A stretch of DNA of 64,000 nt, from contig CM070874.1 in assembly GCA_036365515.1 (NCBI GenBank), forward strand, positions 42,345,083 to 42,409,082, read 5' to 3'. Under the pieces are notes generated by a model. The model worked only from the letters and a program-made list of their open reading frames with translations, made no database searches and was not told the DNA's origin. Of this stretch, positions 22,521-36,045 are shown piece by piece; within the stretch, counting starts at the first letter, position 1, and every line of letters starts with the position of its first letter. This DNA is from Torymus aiolomorphi. Its lineage: Eukaryota > Arthropoda > Insecta > Hymenoptera > Torymidae. The translations under genes and the position numbers were made by a program.

Positions 22521-22740
22521 AGTTGATCGGATAATATTAAGTCGGTTAAAAAAATAAAGAAAAATATCGAAAAATCGAAATTTTTTTTTTCGTCGCCGAA
22601 TTTGAATATCGGTGGGAAGTAGGCACATTTTCTGAAAGGTCTTGAAATTACCTAGCAATCCATATTTTTGTCGGCCCAATAGGATATTATTAAGTCGGTT
22701 AAAAAAAAAATAAAGAAAAATATGGAAAATTGAAAATATT
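22521..22740 (+). repeat. ~155-bp satellite, segment 1
   Basis: Units contain GATATCGGTCGGAAGTAGG, CCCATTTTCTGAAAGGTCTTG, and TTGTCGGCCCAAT then ATATTATTAAGTCG. This segment is cut by the TIR element at 22741 and the array resumes at 24568. Confidence 0.75.
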
Positions 22741-24567
22741 GCTTCCGCATAGAGGAAGCTTTGTAACGGTGAAAAAAATTTTCGAAAAAAAAATGTTCAA
22801 AAAAATGTTTTAAGGCGATATATGTGTATATTAGTTGATTTTGATAATTTTTGTTTTCGTGGGTGTATGTGTGTGTGCGCGCGTGTGTGTGTGTGTGTGT
22901 GTGTGTATTTGAACTCTTCATATCTCCGAAACGAATCGACCGATTTTCGTCGGGTAAAGCTTATTCTGTTTGTCTCACGGGAAAAGGAAAGTACCCTGAT
23001 GGATTTCAGTTTTTATTGATTTTCTTTTGTTTTATAACCAAAAAACAATTTTGAATTTTTAGTTTTTTTGATTTTTTCATATCTTACAGTCACTATTATA
23101 TAATAAACTTTTCTTGAAGGGTATTTAAATTACCTATATTTTCCTTTTTTAAAATTTAAAATATCTTCACTCTGTCAATTGTTATTAAGGAAAACTTTTT
23201 TATATTTCATAAATTAATTTCTCAAAAAATAATTTATTTATCGACTTGAAATAAATAACCAGTTATTACACTAATTGAAGACTATATGTGGATAAAATTT
23301 CAAGAGATTATCTTCATTTGTTTTTAGAAAAAAATTATTTTCCGAAAACGAATTTTGAATTTTCACTTTTTTTTATTTTTTCATATCTTACAGTCATTAT
23401 TACATAATATAATAAACTTTTCTTGAAAGGTATTTAAATTACCTATATTTTCTTTTTTTTTAATTTAAAATATCTTCACTTTGTCATTTGTTATTAAGGA
23501 AAACTTTTTTATATTTCATAAATTAATTTCTCAAAAAATATTTTATTTATCGACTTGAAATTTTAACCAGTTATAACACTAATTGAAGACTATATGTGGT
23601 TAAAATTTCAAGAGATTATCTTCATTTGTTTTTTAGAAAAAAATTATTTTAGAAAAAATTTGCGTTTTCGTTGTCGCACGATAACTAGAGCAAAAATTAT
23701 CCAACTGTCCTGAAATTTGGCACAGATGTAGCTTTTATATACCTTCAGATCGAGTTCGTTGCCCAAAAAAATCGGTCCATTACGAAAAAAGATATTTGAG
23801 GTTGAAAATTTTGTACAAAAATGTTTGACTCACATTTTCTCAGAGATTACTTGATTTATCGACTTAAAATTTTAACCACTTATTCAACTTATAGAAGACT
23901 ATATTTGGTTAAAATTTGAAGAGATGATCTTCATTTGTTTTTTAGAAAAGAATTATTTTAGAGAAAATTTGCGTTTTCGTTATCGCACGATAACTAGAGC
24001 AAAAATTATCCAATCGTCCTGAAATTTGGCACAGATGTAGCTTTTATATATCTTCAGATCGAGTTTGTTGCCCAAAAAAATCGGTCCATTACGAAAAAAG
24101 ATATTTGAGGTAAAAAATTTTTTAAAAAAATTTTCGAATCGCGTTTTCTCAAAAAATACTTGATTTATCGACTTAAAATTTTAACCACTTATTAAATTTA
24201 TAGAAGGCTATATTTGGTTAAAATTTCAGGAGATTATCTTCATTTGTTTTTTAGAAAAAAATTATTTTAGAAAAAATTTGCGTTTTCGTTGTCGCACGAT
24301 AATAAGAGCAAAAATTACCCAATCGTCCTGAAATTTGGCACAGATGTAGCTTTTATATATATTCAGATCAAGTTCGTTGCCCAAAAAAATCGGTTCATTA
24401 CGAAAAAAGATATATCGCACAGTTTAAGCTGAATCCGGACCCATGACCCTCTCCTAGTTAGTTTAACGGTACAAGATAAAGTATTAAATTTTAAAAATTA
24501 GAAGTACAAATTAAAGGGATCAATAAATTAAGTTTGAGGAAGCTACGTGCCAATGAATTGGCAGCGG
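22741..24567 (+). mobile_element. Dispersed short-TIR element, copy 2 (non-autonomous)
   Basis: Starts GCTTCCGCATAGAGGAAGC and ends TTTGAGGAAGC (24533-24543) with the hairpin TGCCAATGAATTGGCA (24548-24563), as in copy 1. Its first ~370 bases match copy 1, including GTACCCTGATGGATTT. The longer body is due to internal tandem repeats of about 300-309 bp. Both flanks are the 155-bp satellite, so it inserted into that array. No transposase. Confidence 0.6.
23080..24420 (+). repeat. ~300-309-bp tandem repeats
   Basis: TTTGCGTTTTCGTTGTCGCA recurs at about 23661, 23970 and 24279, a 309-base step. Each unit has ATTATCTTCATTTGTTTTTT, ATCGTCCTGAAATTTGGCAC and TTGCCCAAAAAAATCGG. Two shorter related units (step ~302) lie at 23080-23640. 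They sit inside the TIR element and were probably amplified there. Confidence 0.75.
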
Positions 24568-24854
24568 TTTTTTTGGCTCTGGGTTTGGATATCGGTCGGA
24601 AGTAGGCCCATTTTCTGAAAGGTCTTGAAATTTCCACCTACCCATATTTTTTTCGGCCCAATCTGATATTATTAAGTTGATTAAACAAAATAAAGAAAAG
24701 TGTGGAAAAATCGAAAATATTTTTTTTTGCTCTGGTTTTGGATATCGGTCGGAAGTAGGTCCATTTTCTGAAAGGTTTTGAAATTTGCTATCTACTCATA
24801 TTTTTTCGGCTGATCGGATATTATTAAGTCGATTAAAAAAAAATAAAGAAAAAT
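24568..24854 (+). repeat. ~155-bp satellite, segment 2
   Basis: Nearly two units (GCTCTGGGTTTGGATATCGG, CCCATTTTCTGAAAGG). It ends at ATGGATC, where the LINE is inserted. Confidence 0.75.
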
Positions 24855-24867
24855 ATGGATCGCCAAG

Positions 24868-26392
24868 ATGGCGTCGGAAGGCGGGCTGCCTTCCGGAGAG
24901 CCTCCTGATAAAAATCTAGAATTAGTGTATAAATACCACCCAAAAAGGAAAGTGTCACTGGTAGTTTGCATAGTGTGCGAAAACGTGTACCATAAAAGTG
25001 ATTATGAAAAGTGTAAAGACAAAAAATATATAAGTAATCTATTAGTGATATGTCCAGACCACGTGGAGCTTAATATAACCTTAAAAAATCAAGAAACTAA
25101 ACTCTGTGAAGCAGCTAAAATATTAATTGCGCAAATTAAAAGTGAAAAGGAGGAACAAATAAAACATAAAATATTAAATGAAATATCTATTATCTCTGAT
25201 AGTGTACATAAATCAGTAGATAATGAAAAACTACTAAACGTTACGATGCTAACTGAAAATGCTGAACTGGAAAATCAACATCAAATTGAAATTCAACTAC
25301 TAAGACAATTAAATCAAGAACTAATGGAAAAAAACGACATATTGAAGCAATTAATAAAAAAGGATAAAAATGACCAGGAGATGGAAATAAAGCAACATAA
25401 CCAAAAAACATATGCAGAAGTAGCAACTAACAAACTAGCAATTAAAAACAAAAGAATACCGAAAATAATTGTGAAAAATCTTAAAAAGGACATTAAAAAT
25501 CCACATGACTTTAAGAAAAAGGTATGTGACGTTTTAATAAAAGAAAAAGATATACAGATGAAACAACTAAAAGTAGTGAACGACAATGAAATTGAGATTA
25601 AAAGTATGAATGAAAAAAGTGCTAAAGTAACAATTGAATTACTCTCAAAAAAACTATCTAATAATTATAAAACATTTATTGAAAAAATTGAATCCCCGAA
25701 GATGAAAATAGTTGGTGTAGACAACTATACTAATATGAATATAGAAGAGCTGGAAGAGGACTTAAATAAAAGAAATTTTATTGGATATCAAGATAAGTGT
25801 AAGATACTAAATATAGACAAAAATAAGATTACAAACAAGACAACCATAATAATTGAAGTTCCAAGAGAGCTATATAAACATATTAGTGACAATCAAAATA
25901 GAATCTTCATTGGATATCAAAGCTGTAAGGTATGGGATTTAATAAAGATCAAGCCCTGCTTAAACTGTGGAAGATTTGGACATAACACATTGAAATGCAA
26001 AAACACTCTATGCTGCTTAAAATGTGCAGGTCCGCATAAGACTGTGCAATGTTAATAACCCATCCAACATTACATGTGTCAATTGTTTTTACAGCAACTC
26101 GAAATATAACACAAATTTCGAGGTTAAACATATGGCCAATGACACAGAGAAATGTACAATATTTAAGAATAAGCTCAATAGATATTATCCGATAAGACCT
26201 ACTATACCAAGATACTTAGGTAAAGTAGGAAACAGCAATCAAGCCACTACGATAACCAGCTCGACTAGCGCAACTATGCTGACTTCGCCATCTAGAGACA
26301 ACTGGACTAGCGCAACTTTGCTGACTTCGCCGTTTAGAGCCAGCACCGCATCTCTAACACATACGACACCAAGGAAACAGCAAACTACATAA
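24868..26392 (+). pseudogene. LINE ORF1: gag-like RNA-binding protein
   Basis: ATG at 24868, seven bases after the target duplication. The N-terminal segment has a possible PHD/zinc-like pair (VCIVCENVYHKSDYEKC). A long Lys/Glu-rich coiled coil follows (about residues 85-180), then an RRM-like middle region and zinc knuckles CLNCGRFGHNTLKC and CCLKCAGPHKTVQC. The frame stops at 26055. A third knuckle-like block (CVNCF...HMANDTEKC) and a Ser/Thr-rich tail follow in the next frame (to 26392), so a frameshift lies near 26045. ORF1 proteins coat the LINE RNA. Predicted full length about 500 residues, usual for this group. Confidence 0.8.
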
Positions 26393-29236
26393 TGGAGCAA
26401 CACGTCGATCTCATTGAAGAATTGCAAAAAGAAGTAATACAAGAAGAAACGTCATTTCTTGATCTTAAAACTCTCAATAAAAATATAAATAAAAAAGATA
26501 GTTTGATATTACAGGTCAATATTAGAAGTCTAAATCACAATTATACGAAATTGAATATTCTTATTAAGAGCTTGAAGATCAAACCATATATAATTGTATG
26601 TACAGAAACATGGAATTTACCCAATCCTCACTTTTTTGCAATACAGGGATATAAATTGTACTACAATAACGGTAACTTAAATCAAAATGATGGTGTTGTT
26701 GTATATATAAAAGATTGTGTATCAGAAATTACTGAAATAATCGAAATTGGTAGACTCAAAGTATTAAACTCACGAATAAGTCTAAATAACAACAGTAATC
26801 TTGAAATTTCCGCATTATATCGATGCCATGATTTACCGCGCCTCGAATTTATTTTGAATGTAAAATCATTTATCAATAGCAAAAGAAATATAAAAAACCA
26901 CCTGATTATTGGTGATTTTAACATCAATATTATGAAAGATGATGAATATAGCTTAGAATTATTAGACAATATGATGGAAAAGGGTTTCTTCCCGGGTTCT
27001 ATACATACAACTAGACCAAATGATAGTGGCGGAAGCGGTACATGCATTGACAACATGTATATAAAAGCTACATCTATAGACACTAAAACTTTTAAACTCT
27101 CGATTCCTTTTACTGATCATTATCCACTTTTCTTGAAACTGAATAAGCCACCAAAATTAAAACAAGAAAATATCCAGTATCACTATAATTACTATAAACT
27201 TTCAAGTATAGCCATTACAAAAAATTGGAATGTTATAGAGGCAATGCATGATCCCGATGAAGCTACCGCATTCTTGATAACTGAAATACAAGACTGTTTA
27301 GAAAAGTCTAAAGAAGTGCATAAAATAAAAAATAACATAAAACAATAATAAAATGATCTCGTGTGAAAAGAAAGAACAACTATATATTAAAATGCGCAAT
27401 GAACCAAATAATAATCTAATAAAATTAGAATATAAGAATTACACAAAGAGGCTAGACAAAGTTATTAAAGAGGCAAAAATAAAACATGAAAGAAATTGAA
27501 TTAAGAACAATATCAATAATACCAAGCAACTTTGGAAATACATAAACAAAAAAATGGGAACCAACTTGAAAAAGAATAACACAATAAATAAGATCATTTT
27601 AAATGACAATTGCACAATAGAGGATCAGACACAAATTGCCAATCATATGAATTCGTACTTTTGTAGAATTGGAAAAGATCTAACTAACACCATTGTAAAA
27701 CCCCAGGGTAAGTATTTACAATTATCAGCAATGAACATGAATACAATTTACATTAAACCGACTAATAACGAGGAAATTCTTCAAATAATTGATAATATGA
27801 AAATAAAAAATGGTGGGGTAGATAACATTACTACCAAAACACTAAAAATACTATCATATCAAATTGTTAATGCACTAACACATATCTTTAATCTTTGTAT
27901 TGAAAAATCAACATGGCCTCAAGCGCTTAAAACAGCTGAGATAGTTCCTATTTTTAAATCGGGTAGTAAAATGGATACATCAAACTATAGACCGATATCT
28001 CTAATTTCTAACGTAGCAAAGATATTTGAAAAAATTGTATATGTTCGTTTACAATCATTTTTGGACAATAATAATTTGTTAGCGCAGAATCAATTTGGAT
28101 TTATAAAAAAGAAAGGTACCAAAGATGCTCTTAGTTACTTAATGAACATAATCTATAAGAAATTAGACAAAAGTAAACCAATAGCTATTGCATTTTTAGA
28201 TCTAGCAAAAGCTTTTGATACTGTCAACCATGCTATTCTTTTAGACAAATTGTATAATTATAGAATAAGAGGTAAAGCGCATGCACTTATATCTAACTAT
28301 CTTAGTAACAGAAAACAAAAAGTAAGAATAGGAACAACTGAAAGCTATTATGAAACGATAACTACAGGTGTGCCGCAAGGTACTATACTAGGGCCACTGT
28401 TATTCATAATTTACGTAAACGATTTACTAACAAACAGAACAGATAGTACCATCTCATATGCGGATGATACAGCTATTATTTCAACAGATGATAACTGGGA
28501 GAAAGTTGAAAATAAAATGAACAAGTACTTAGAAGATATAAATATCTGGCTAGCACTTTACAAACTATCACTAAATATAAAGAAAACTGTGTACATAACT
28601 TTTGGTAACTATTGTGATAGTGTTCTCGAAGATATGAACATACGCATACAGGGTACTAAATTGAGCAGGGTTGAATACTGTAAATATCTAGGTATAATTA
28701 TTGATTATAGGCTAAAGTGGGATAAACATATTGAATATATAATAAAAAAAACTAAATATATAATATATATACTGTACAAGTTATCAACATATATGCAATC
28801 TGACACACTTAAGATAATATATTATGCATTTTTTCATAGTGTCATTAGCTATGGAAATATTGCATGGGGTGGCGCATATAAAAACAACTTAAAATTACTA
28901 CAAAACATCCAAAATAGGATTTTAAAAATTATAAACAAAAATATTTTCAATCAAGACAACCCCTTGAATCTAAAACAAATTTTTGCTTACGAATGTGTAA
29001 CGTATCATTATAATGAACTTAGAAATTTATACTTAACATCGACTAGCAAGACTAGAAATAAACTTATAATACCACCAAAGTGTTCGAAAACTGTTAGTGA
29101 TAAAGATAACTATGTCAGAGCGATACAAATATTTAATTGTCTTCCGAAATCTAATCCAAATCTTAAAGTTCTAGATATCGCAAAAAATTATAATAAGAAA
29201 AAGCTAAAAATTTGGTTTGGTACTAATATATTCTAG
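26392..29236 (+). pseudogene. LINE ORF2: endonuclease and reverse transcriptase
   Basis: Starts at or just after the end of ORF1 (ATG at 26392). Endonuclease: LQVNIRSLNHNYTKL, CTETW, LIIGDFNINIM and FTDHYPLFLKL. The frame ends in stops at about 27346-27350 and continues one frame over (MISCEKKEQLYIKM), with a TGA at 27497-27499. The RT is then open for 560 codons: TSNYRPISLISNVAKIFEK, FLDLAKAFDTVNHAIL, GVPQGTILGPLLF and the catalytic box SYADDTAII, then YLGIIIDYRLKWDKHI. ORF2 nicks target DNA and primes reverse transcription there. Catalytic residues look intact, but the two breaks separate nuclease from RT. Confidence 0.88.
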
Positions 29237-29520
29237 AATTTAAGAAAAAAAAAAAAAATAAATAAATAAATTAAATAAATAAATAAAAATTTAACTTTCC
29301 AGTATGGGTGAGATAATCAATGTGGACAAAATATATTATTTATAGTGGAATCTTTGATTCCATGCCTAGTTTATAAGTTACTTAAGTTTTTTTAGTTTTA
29401 AGTACACCGGACCTATGTACAGGTAGCTATGTCTACCTCTATAGGATGTTTGCTGCTTCAGACATGTAACTATGTCCTGAAGTAAGCAATAACATGTAAT
29501 ACAACATATACTACTCTGGT

Positions 29521-29584
<64 letters not shown>
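29237..29584 (+). other. LINE 3' UTR and (AAAT)n tail
   Basis: AT-rich UTR with one poly-A-like run after the stop and a final (AAAT)n of about 65 bases (29522-29584) ending at the target duplication. Simple-repeat tails in place of pure poly-A are known from CR1/I-type elements. Confidence 0.8.
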
Positions 29585-29591
29585 ATGGATC

Positions 29592-30150
29592 AAAAATCGA
29601 AAGTAATTTTTTTTTGCTCTGGGGGTTTGGATGTCGGTCAAAAGTAGGCCCATTTTCTGAAAGGTCTTGAAATTTCCTATCTACCCATTTTTTTTGGCCC
29701 AATTGGATATTATTAAGTCGCTTAAAATAATAAAGAAAAATATGGAAAAATCGAGAATAATTTTTTTGGCTCTGGGGGTTGGATATCGGTCGGAAGTAGG
29801 CCCATTTTCTGAAAGGTCTTGAAATTACCTATCAATCCATATTTTTGTCGGCCCAATCGGATAATATTAAGTCGGTTAAAAAAATAATGAAAAATATGGA
29901 AAAATCGAAAATAATTTTTTTCGTCGCTGAGTTTCGATATCGGTCGTAAGTAGACCCATTTTCCCATTTTCTGAAAGGCCTTAAAATTCCTTATCGATCC
30001 ATATTTTTGTCGGCCCCCAATCGGATAATATTAAGTCGATTAAAAAAAATAAAGAAAAATATGGAAACATCGAAAATAATTTTATTCGTCACTGGGTTTG
30101 GATATCGGTCGGAAGGGGGCCCATTTTCTGAAAGGTCTTGGCATCTTCTA
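29592..30150 (+). repeat. ~155-bp satellite, segment 3
   Basis: About three and a half units. CCCATTTTCTGAAAGG occurs at about 29649, 29801, 29964 and 30120, a step of 152-163. It is cut at about 30150 by the gypsy-2 LTR. Confidence 0.85.
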
Positions 30151-30579
30151 TATAAGTTACGAGAATCACGTATACGGCGTTGCGAGATTTGAATCTCGCG
30201 CGCTTGCACGTATCGCGATCGACAGAGCGTTACGCGGAACAAGCCAGAAGCAGATGGAGAAGAAGAGGAAGCCGCCGCGCCGCTGCGAACGTGAGCGCGC
30301 GGCCATGTTGTTGATTCTCACCGTGACACGCGAAAGTAGTTGCCGTCACCGTCACGCGTAGTAAAAGAGGTCGGGTTAGTGTTTTGTGCCTCCACCGCTG
30401 CAACTGTGACCGTCACAGCGCCACCATCCACCGCGAGTGAGCGTGAGAGAGAGAAGTAGAAGCGCTACAGGGACGGGACAGGGAGGCGAGCTCCATTCCC
30501 GCCCTCCTCCTCGCAGCGAGTGCAGAGGCGAACGAGCGAGAGAGATAGCTGCGATGGCCGGCCGGCCTACGAACGTAAG
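30151..30579 (+). repeat. 5' LTR fragment of gypsy-2
   Basis: Matches 33203-33794 of the complete LTR (TAAGTTACGAGAATCACG to CCTACGAACGTAAG) apart from the (AG)n expansion. It lacks the first ~15 bases and everything after GTAAG. At 30580 the sequence turns directly into RT coding sequence (YERKPATFQRL), marking a deletion junction. Confidence 0.8.
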
Positions 30580-33086
30580 CCCGCTACCTTCCAGCGGCTC
30601 ATAGACCAGGTGCTCGGACCCGAGCTAGAGCCGTACGTTTATGCCTACCTCGACGACATTATAATTGTCGCCGAGACATTGGAGAAGCATAAGGAGTGCC
30701 TCCGAATGGTGCTAGAACGGCTAGTAGCCGCTGGATTGACGCTTAATGCAGATAAGTGCGTTTTCTGTAAGCCAGAGGTAGCATACCTGGGCTTTTTGGT
30801 TAACCGCGACGGCACGAGGCCCAACCCGGCCAAGATCGAACCAATCAGGAATTACCCGGTGCCCAAGAACCTGAAGGCACTGAGGTAGTTCCTAGGCACC
30901 ACCTCGTGGTATCGAAAGTTCATACCGAACTACGCCACCATCGCTGAGCCACTCACGAACCTCACTAAGAAAAACCAGAAGTATGAGTGGCTTGAGGAGC
31001 AGCAGCACGCTTTCGATCTGCTGAGGGCGATGGTGATGACCGCTCCGGTGCTGCACCGACCCCATCCTGAGGGGTTATACATCGTGCAGACGGATGCGAG
31101 TGACGTGGGCCTAGGCGCAGTGCTACTCCAAGAGTCACAAGGGCAGGAGAGGGTGATCGAGTTCGCGAGCCGTGTGCTAACATCGGCGGAGCGTAACTAT
31201 AGCGTTACCGAGCGAGAGTGCCTCGCGGTAGTATGGGCCATCCAAAAGTTTCGCCTATACATCGAGTGCTACGAGTTTAAGGTCGTGACCGACCACAGCA
31301 GCTTGCGATGGCTCTGCCAGTTGAAAAACCCAACGAGCAGGTTGGCTCGTTGGGCATTGGAGCTGCAAGGCCACAAGTTCACCGTTGAACACCGCAAAGA
31401 CGCCTTGAACCACGTGGCAGACGCCCTCTCTCGTATGTATGCGGATGAGGACGGGCTAGAAGTGGCTGCGGTGTCGTGGTTCACCGACACCGAGGACACG
31501 TGGTATCAGGTGTAGTGCGCCAAGCTCAAAGAGCAGCCCAATGAATACCCTACCTACAAACTCGTAGCAGGCAGTCTCTATCGGTTCCGCCCCAACCCGG
31601 AAGTAGACGCAACCCTCGGCGACGACGACGATGCCTGGAAACTGGTGGTACCAGAAGAGCATCGTCGCGAGATGTTGCAGGAAAGTCACTACGACGCCAC
31701 CGCCGGACATCTCGGCAGAGAGAAGACGTTCGCCAGAGTCGCGCTGCGCTACTATTGGCCGCGCTACTATGCGGAAACGCAGGAGTACGTGCGAAACTGC
31801 GAGACGTGCCAGCGTTGCTAGGTGGAACAAAGGGCTCCGGCCGGCCTCATGGGGCGCCGAGTAATCGACAAACCCTGGCAGGTCATGGCTGGAGATATCA
31901 TCAGACCATTGCCTCGAGGCTCCAAAGGTTGCGGGTACATCCTGGTGTTTCAAGACCTTTTCACCCGGTGGGTAGAGGCCTCTCCCATACGCAAGCCCAA
32001 CGCCAAGACGGTGATAGCGGAACTGAGTCGGAAGATCTTCCTTCGATTCGGTTGTCCGGAAGTCTTCCTGTCTGACAACGGCACAGAGTTTAAGAACCAT
32101 GCCGTGGAAGACTTCCTGCTGGAGCGCGGTGTGCACCACACCCTCCCTATCACCCTCAGGCTAATCCGGAAGAACGAGCCAACCGTACCCTAAAGACGAT
32201 GGTCGCTTCCTACCTTATGGAGCGGCATAGTACATGGGACGAGAAGATTCCGGAACTTCTCTTCGCCATGAATACGGCTGAGCAAAGTTCTACTGGGATG
32301 AGCCCGGCTCTAATGCTCTATGGGAGACAGCCAGAATCCCCTGGCACGTAACGAAGGATGCAAGAGGTAGCAGCAGACAACCCGGCTCAAGAAGAAAGTT
32401 TGGCTCGCTGGAAGGAGCGAATGGAGGCTCTTCCAGAGTTATATGTGCGCGCCGCTTCTAGAGCGCGCCGGGCTCAAGAACGCCAAGCCGGCTATTATGA
32501 CGCCGGCAGTTGGGGGCCAACTTCCAAACCAGGTGACAGAGTCTGGAAGCGCAGCCATCCTCTATCCTCGGCCGCCAAGGGCATTGCGGCGAAGCTAGCG
32601 CCGAAGTTCGAAGGTCCGTATTGGATTACGGATGCCCTTGGACCTAACACCTACAGATTGGTAGGCGCCGGCGGTGAGGTAGAAGAGGTGGTGGCTGCGG
32701 AATAGCTGAAAAGCTACCACTCTGCTTCGCCAGAACCCGAAGAGCCGGAAGGGACGGTCGACGCGAAGGCCGCGCCACCGATCGGGCCCCCCGGCGACGC
32801 CCTTACGGACGAAACGCTTCCGAGGAGACGCGGGAGGCCCCCGGGTGCTCGAGCAGTGGTAGCAGACCCCGGTGGCACCGCCCGCCTCACCTCCTCCACG
32901 GAGGGGACGCAGAAGACCCGCGGGAGCCCGAGCAGTGGTAGTAGACCCACTCGGACCGAATCCGGTGGCCCCATCCGCCCCAGCCCAACCGCAGCGAGGA
33001 CGCGGGCGCCCTCGGAAAGCCACCTGACCCTTCCGCTTTCCTACGTCACGGCCGGTGGGAAACCACTGCGAGCCTGCGACGTCTAA
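30580..33086 (+). pseudogene. pol: gypsy-2 pol: RT (partial), RNase H, integrase, C-terminal tail
   Basis: Enters RT at ATFQRLIDQVLGPEL and has the catalytic box YLDD. RNase H: QTDASDVGLGAVLLQ, ERECLAVVWAIQKF and VVTDHSSLRWL. Integrase: HHCC (HYDATAGHLGREKTFARV, NCETCQRC), first Asp in MAGDI, second in FLSDNGTEF, then a frameshift just before 32166 and NRTLKTMVASYL, STGMSPALMLYG, KLAPKFEGPYWI. After 32705 the same frame continues as a Pro/Glu-rich then basic tail to 33086. In-frame stops: TAG at 30886, 31513, 31819 and 32703, and TAA near 32349. It is clearly dead; the gypsy-1 RT has YRDD at the equivalent site. Confidence 0.88.
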
Positions 33087-33164
33087 AATACCAACATCCG
33101 CACCCATGTTAGACTTTGCCTCCTTATTTCAGCGCCCTTTCCTTCCTCGATGTAACGTCCGAGG

Positions 33165-33187
33165 GGACGTCAAATCTGGGTGGGGGG
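33165..33187 (+). other. Polypurine tract of gypsy-2
   Basis: CAAATCTGGGTGGGGGG directly precedes the LTR start TGTAACGGGCGCC, the expected place for plus-strand priming. Confidence 0.65.
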
Positions 33188-34441
<1,254 letters not shown>

Positions 34442-34490
34442 CTACCCATATTTTTGTCGGCCCGATCGGGTATTATTACATATAGTACAT
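34442..34490 (+). repeat. ~155-bp satellite, segment 4 (end of array)
   Basis: CTACCCATATTTTTGTCGGC then a GATCGGGTATTATT variant of the unit. It continues segment 3 across the gypsy-2 insertion. Confidence 0.6.
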
Positions 34491-36040
34491 ATAGTACTTT
34501 ATTCCCATCTCAAATGTGGCCAAATATTTTTTATTTGTAAAGTGGCACCGACGGAAATATAGGGAGTGTTTGTAAATATGGGCGGGGGCCGGCAAAAAGA
34601 GGGAAATATGGCCATATTTCTACGGCTTCGGAAAACAATCTTTTACCTCCATTAATTTCTGTATCAAGAATTTGCACATTATTAAAATCTATCATATGAT
34701 TATTGTTTTTAGTATTGTTATGTCGAGATTACACACCTTATAATTAAATTATTTGAATAGGCACTGAGCAAGCCCATGCGTATTCGGATTCCTGTCTTTT
34801 CGCGAACGCCCGAAAGCGCTATGCGTAACCAGGATGCGGAATCCCGGAATAAACAGAAATTTTATAAAAATGTATAGAACAATGATTTTATTCAATCCGC
34901 GACGAAATACATTTTGAGTACAATTTTAATTAATAATACCTTGGGCTTCGCACCCCGCTTTGCTGGTTGAGATCGGTGGTTCAGCTCCTCTTCCAGTGCG
35001 TGATGATCGACCCTCTTCAGTTCTCTACTCTTGCAGCAGGTGCGATGATTGTTGCCTCGTAGACCGGCGACGATGAATGTGGTGAAGGCTCAGTTGGTGG
35101 GCGCAGCGAGAGAGCTTCTTTTTCTATGTCTATGTGGCTGAACTCCTTCTACGTTCCGTCGGAGGTCTCGAGCAGAGATTCGCCCTCTTCAAATTGCTGT
35201 GGTGGACTGCGCGCCGTGCTCTCATTATTCGGCCTTTTTATACCCGAATTTTCACGTACACAGAAGCTTCTCGACTATTATCTATAAAAAGCTCCTGTGC
35301 TATGCATAGATCCATATACAGCATAGTAGTGGTTGGTCTATAGGGTTAAAAACAAAGCCATAAAGATGTCTCTTGAATTTCTTTGGAGACCCCGCGCCGT
35401 CCCCGAGAAAAGCTTCCCGCAAAGGTCAAATGGCCTAGATCGAGCCTCTTCCAATGTATCTATTTACACACACATTTGGTAGATATCCGATCGCTCCCAC
35501 CAGCCGAAAAGTGCGGCTGTCACCTTTCCCTTAGCTGGACTCATAATTTTGGCTCTTTACGATCTGTCAGCTTTTTCGCCTCCGTACGGGAAAATCGGAG
35601 CCGCGTTGGTCTTGACAAACGCCAGACCTCTCTCACGCATGCGCCGCGTTTTCTCGTTCTCTATCTCTCTCTTTTCTTGCTCTCATGTTGTGCCTTCCCT
35701 CTCGCTGTCTCTCTCTCTTTCTCTCTCGGCTCTAGCAAACAGATTGGGTATGGCGTTTTACTCGCTCCTCCCTTCCTCCGGTCTCCTCTTCGCTGTGCTC
35801 TTGAATTCGGCGTTCTCAGTGCGCGTTTAATTTTTATAAACTGCCTCGGCGTGGATGTTCATTGTCATATTTACTGTTGCGAATACTATAATCTTATTCT
35901 TCATAAAAAGACGAATCCATTGATATAATTTTCATCCCTCGTACTCTTCTAGTTTTCTGGCTTTTGCACTTGGCGTTCGGTATCGGCGTTTTTCCAGTTC
36001 GCGCGCGTGCCCAAAGGTTTAGAAACATCACCGCTTGGAT
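34491..36040. other. No gene seen; GC-variable spacer
   Basis: Includes a (CT)-rich tract near 35700-35730. Open frames up to about 180 codons on the plus strand have no recognisable family and are interrupted by simple repeats. It could hold an LTR or leader of an unrecognised element. Nothing supports a host gene. Confidence 0.3.
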
Positions 36041-36045
36041 TGATT

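Larger units (their letters stand above)
24855..29591 (+). mobile_element. Near full-length non-LTR retrotransposon (LINE)
   Basis: About 4.72 kb (24862-29584) bounded by the direct repeat ATGGATC at 24855-24861 and 29585-29591, a 7-base target duplication inside the 155-bp satellite. Order: very short 5' end, ORF1 with zinc knuckles, ORF2 with endonuclease and RT, 3' UTR and an (AAAT)n tail. The layout and RT motifs fit the Jockey/CR1/I group; I cannot fix the clade by eye. Lesions: one frameshift at the end of ORF1, one frameshift with tandem stops near 27348 and one TGA at 27497-27499. Confidence 0.88.

Noticed and set aside
30176..30206. tRNA T-arm-like stem GCGAG / CTCGC
   Set aside because: No acceptor, D or anticodon arm nearby, and the sequence is part of the gypsy-2 LTR.
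34491..36040. Host gene or promoter around the open frames near 35134-35928
   Set aside because: No conserved domain, no convincing splice sites, and simple CT repeats lie inside the longest frame.
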